Shown one piece after another: positions 15,488 to 20,780 of a DNA stretch of 20,780 nt. The translations under genes and the position numbers were made by a program. The notes under the pieces were generated by a model. That model saw nothing but the letters and a program-made list of their open reading frames with translations. It was not told where the DNA came from and made no database searches. This stretch comes from an uncultured Micavibrio sp. (GTDB taxonomy: Bacteria; Pseudomonadota; Alphaproteobacteria; Micavibrionales; UBA1664), in the NCBI GenBank assembly GCA_937896295.1, contig CALBME010000145.1, positions 1-20,780 on the forward strand. The letters are read 5' to 3'. Numbering within the stretch: position 1 is the first letter of the stretch; each line of letters starts with the position of its first letter.

Positions 15488-15865
15488 ATGAATGATGTGC
15501 CGCATGTCCCTACGACGACTCCCTTTAAGACCGGTATTGCCGGAAAATGCCCGCGATGCCAGCAGGGCCGTATTTTTTCCGGCTATCTGAAGGTCGCGCC
15601 CCAATGCAACGCATGCGGGCTGGACCTTCGGTTTTCGGATACGGCCGACGGGCCGGCGTTTTTCGCCATGTCGATCGTCAGCCCCTTTTCCGTGGCCATG
15701 GCCCTGTGGCTGGAATTCACTTTTCACCCGCCGCTATGGGTGCAGGCGGTAACCACCCTGCCTTTTACGGTTTTAGGTTGCATGTATTTCCTGCGCCCCC
15801 TGAAGGGGTGGCTTTTATGTTCGCAGTACGTGCACCTGGTGCGCGAAGGCAAGCTGAAGGCTTAA
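15488..15865 (+). CDS. DUF983 family zinc-ribbon membrane protein
   Basis: 125 residues. CPRCQQGRIFSGYLKVAPQCNACGLDL (read as CPRC then CNAC with about 13 residues between) is the four-Cys zinc ribbon of DUF983. Two hydrophobic segments follow (FFAMSIVSPFSVAMALWLEF and PLWVQAVTTLPFTVLGCMYF), then the RPLKGWLLC-type motif and a charged tail. DUF983 proteins are small inner-membrane proteins, often near cytochrome oxidase genes in alphaproteobacteria, with no established role. No such neighbours are seen here. The gene is on the strand opposite to everything around it and ends 8 bases from the convergent outer-membrane gene. The start codon lies inside a 7-bp inverted repeat and the upstream ribosome-binding site is weak. 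Confidence 0.88.
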   Translation: MNDVPHVPTTTPFKTGIAGKCPRCQQGRIFSGYLKVAPQCNACGLDLRFSDTADGPAFFAMSIVSPFSVAMALWLEFTFHPPLWVQAVTTLPFTVLGCMYFLRPLKGWLLCSQYVHLVREGKLKA

Positions 15866-15873
15866 GAGGCCTG

Positions 15874-16677
15874 TCAGAACATATAACCTACGCTGATACC
15901 GGCCTTGCCCTGATTGGCCGAGCCGCGGTCTTCGACCAGCGGCGAATCCGCCACTTCGTCGCCCAGGCGGTCATAGCCGGCGAAAAGCGTGGTACGGACC
16001 CTGTCCGTCACCGGCACGGTGATCGAACCGCCAATGCCGTAGGAGACAATGCCACCGTCCGGTGAATATGTTCCCAGACCCGAAGCGTCTGACTGGTCGG
16101 AGTCTATGCCGAAATATTCCTCGATATATTCCTGGCTGGCGATGCGCATGCGCGGACCGACCTTGAGGTAAACGGGGCGGTCGAAACCACCGATTTCGCT
16201 TTTGTAATTCACGCCCAGATCGCCGATCAGGCCTTCATGCCCGCCAACGCCCTGACGCAGTTCGGCCTCGCCCTCCAGAAATGGCAGGAAATCATAGGAG
16301 ACAAAACCGCCGAGTTCGAGCGTGCCGTCGACATCCCCCAATCCTTCCAGATTGTGGTCATCATCACCGCCGACCTGGAAAATGGAATCGCCGTCTTCGT
16401 CGCGGCCAAAGTCATAACGAGCGATGGGGCCCAGTTTCAAACCCTTCTGATTGACAAGGTTATAGCGCACGCCGTTGTAGACGGAGGCTTCAAAATCATC
16501 GCGGTATTTGACGCTGACATCCGGGACCAGGGACGTCTGGTACGTGTCGGAACCGACATAGGCAGGCGCATAGATGACGGCGGCGCCGGCAGAAGCGGAC
16601 CAGCCGTCAGGCATGCTCTGCGCCTGTGCGGCTGCGGGGAGAACAAGAAGAGAGAGGGCGAGAATCGTCTTTTTCAT
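15874..16677 (-). CDS. MipA/OmpV family outer-membrane protein
   Basis: The start is taken at ATG 16677 (MKKTILALSLLVLPAAAQAQ), which gives a clean signal peptide ending AQA. The frame extends ten codons further up without such a signal. The mature protein (~245 residues) is a beta-barrel: alternating strands (GWSASAGAAVIYAPAYVGSD, FEASVYNGVRYNLV), acidic loops (DEDGDSIFQVGGDDDHNLEG) and a terminal aromatic residue (GISVGYMF). The YAPAYVGSDTYQTSLVPDVS region and length fit MipA/OmpV, whose members scaffold murein enzymes or act as outer-membrane proteins of unclear role. It lies between rpoC and rpsL, after rpoC's terminator, so it is transcribed on its own. A generic porin-like barrel is the alternative. 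Confidence 0.75.
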   Translation of the reverse strand: MKKTILALSLLVLPAAAQAQSMPDGWSASAGAAVIYAPAYVGSDTYQTSLVPDVSVKYRDDFEASVYNGVRYNLVNQKGLKLGPIARYDFGRDEDGDSIFQVGGDDDHNLEGLGDVDGTLELGGFVSYDFLPFLEGEAELRQGVGGHEGLIGDLGVNYKSEIGGFDRPVYLKVGPRMRIASQEYIEEYFGIDSDQSDASGLGTYSPDGGIVSYGIGGSITVPVTDRVRTTLFAGYDRLGDEVADSPLVEDRGSANQGKAGISVGYMF

Positions 16678-16742
16678 ACCCGTAAATATAGGCAGGCCAT
16701 AAGACACGTCCAGTGGGTCTGGAAAAACTTTGCCTCAAAACA

Positions 16743-16770
16743 AAAACCCCGGCGGTGAGGCCGGGGTTTT
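16743..16770 (-). terminator. Intrinsic terminator after rpoC
   Basis: AAAACCCCGG/CCGGGGTTTT (16743-16752 and 16761-16770) form a 10-bp stem with an 8-base loop. On the minus strand the final T run is followed by more Ts and a G. It lies 18 bases after the rpoC stop codon. Confidence 0.9.
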
Positions 16771-16788
16771 CATGAATGGGGTTAACCC

Positions 16789-20780
<3,992 letters not shown>

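Overview
The window appears to come from an alphaproteobacterial chromosome. The evidence is the RpoH-type sigma region 4.2 at the left edge, the alphaproteobacterial style of RpoC, S12, S7, EF-G and EF-Tu, a candidate EcfG-type stress promoter, and DUF983, DUF2946 and MipA/OmpV neighbours. A deep-branching lineage is possible, but I cannot place it below class from sequence alone.

Right half (about 9.4-20.8 kb): core translation and transcription genes, all on the minus strand, in the order rpoC (5' truncated by the window), a MipA/OmpV-type outer-membrane protein, rpsL, rpsG, fusA, tuf, a 342-residue unknown protein, and tRNA-Trp. A DUF983 gene on the plus strand sits between the outer-membrane gene and rpsL. 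rpoC and tuf each end in a strong intrinsic terminator, so the str operon (rpsL-rpsG-fusA-tuf) is a separate transcription unit here. S7 carries an extra segment of about 24 residues.

Middle (about 6.7-9.4 kb): a region of visibly lower GC next to the 3' end of tRNA-Trp, which looks like an integrated mobile element or its remnant. It has a tyrosine integrase, a small HTH/excisionase-like gene with a TATAAT box almost on its start codon and an inverted repeat over its promoter, and about 790 bases without a convincing gene. That gap holds a promoter-like sequence, a good intrinsic terminator and several competing stem-loops, so it may encode a small RNA of about 300 nt.

Left part (0.5-6.7 kb): accessory chromosomal genes. 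A four-gene minus-strand cluster begins at a promoter overlapped by a Zur-like palindrome. It encodes a DUF2946 protein, a small membrane protein, a 914-residue Ala/Pro/Val-rich protein with four imperfect 'PAVLNVPRI' repeats, and an unknown protein. Divergent from it is a YflT/glycine-zipper stress protein with a GGAAC-N17-CATT (EcfG-like) promoter. Beyond that is a two-gene unit: a secreted or membrane-anchored unknown protein and a histidine-kinase remnant fused to a receiver domain.

Left edge (1-500): an RpoH C-terminal end reads in frame into a headless DUF937 domain. The convergent unknown gene has no stop codon before the window edge. Both oddities frame the same roughly 420-bp DUF937 segment, which suggests a rearrangement or an assembly join.

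The best candidates for something undescribed are the putative zinc-regulated four-gene cluster with the repeat protein, and the structured noncoding stretch in the tRNA-Trp element.
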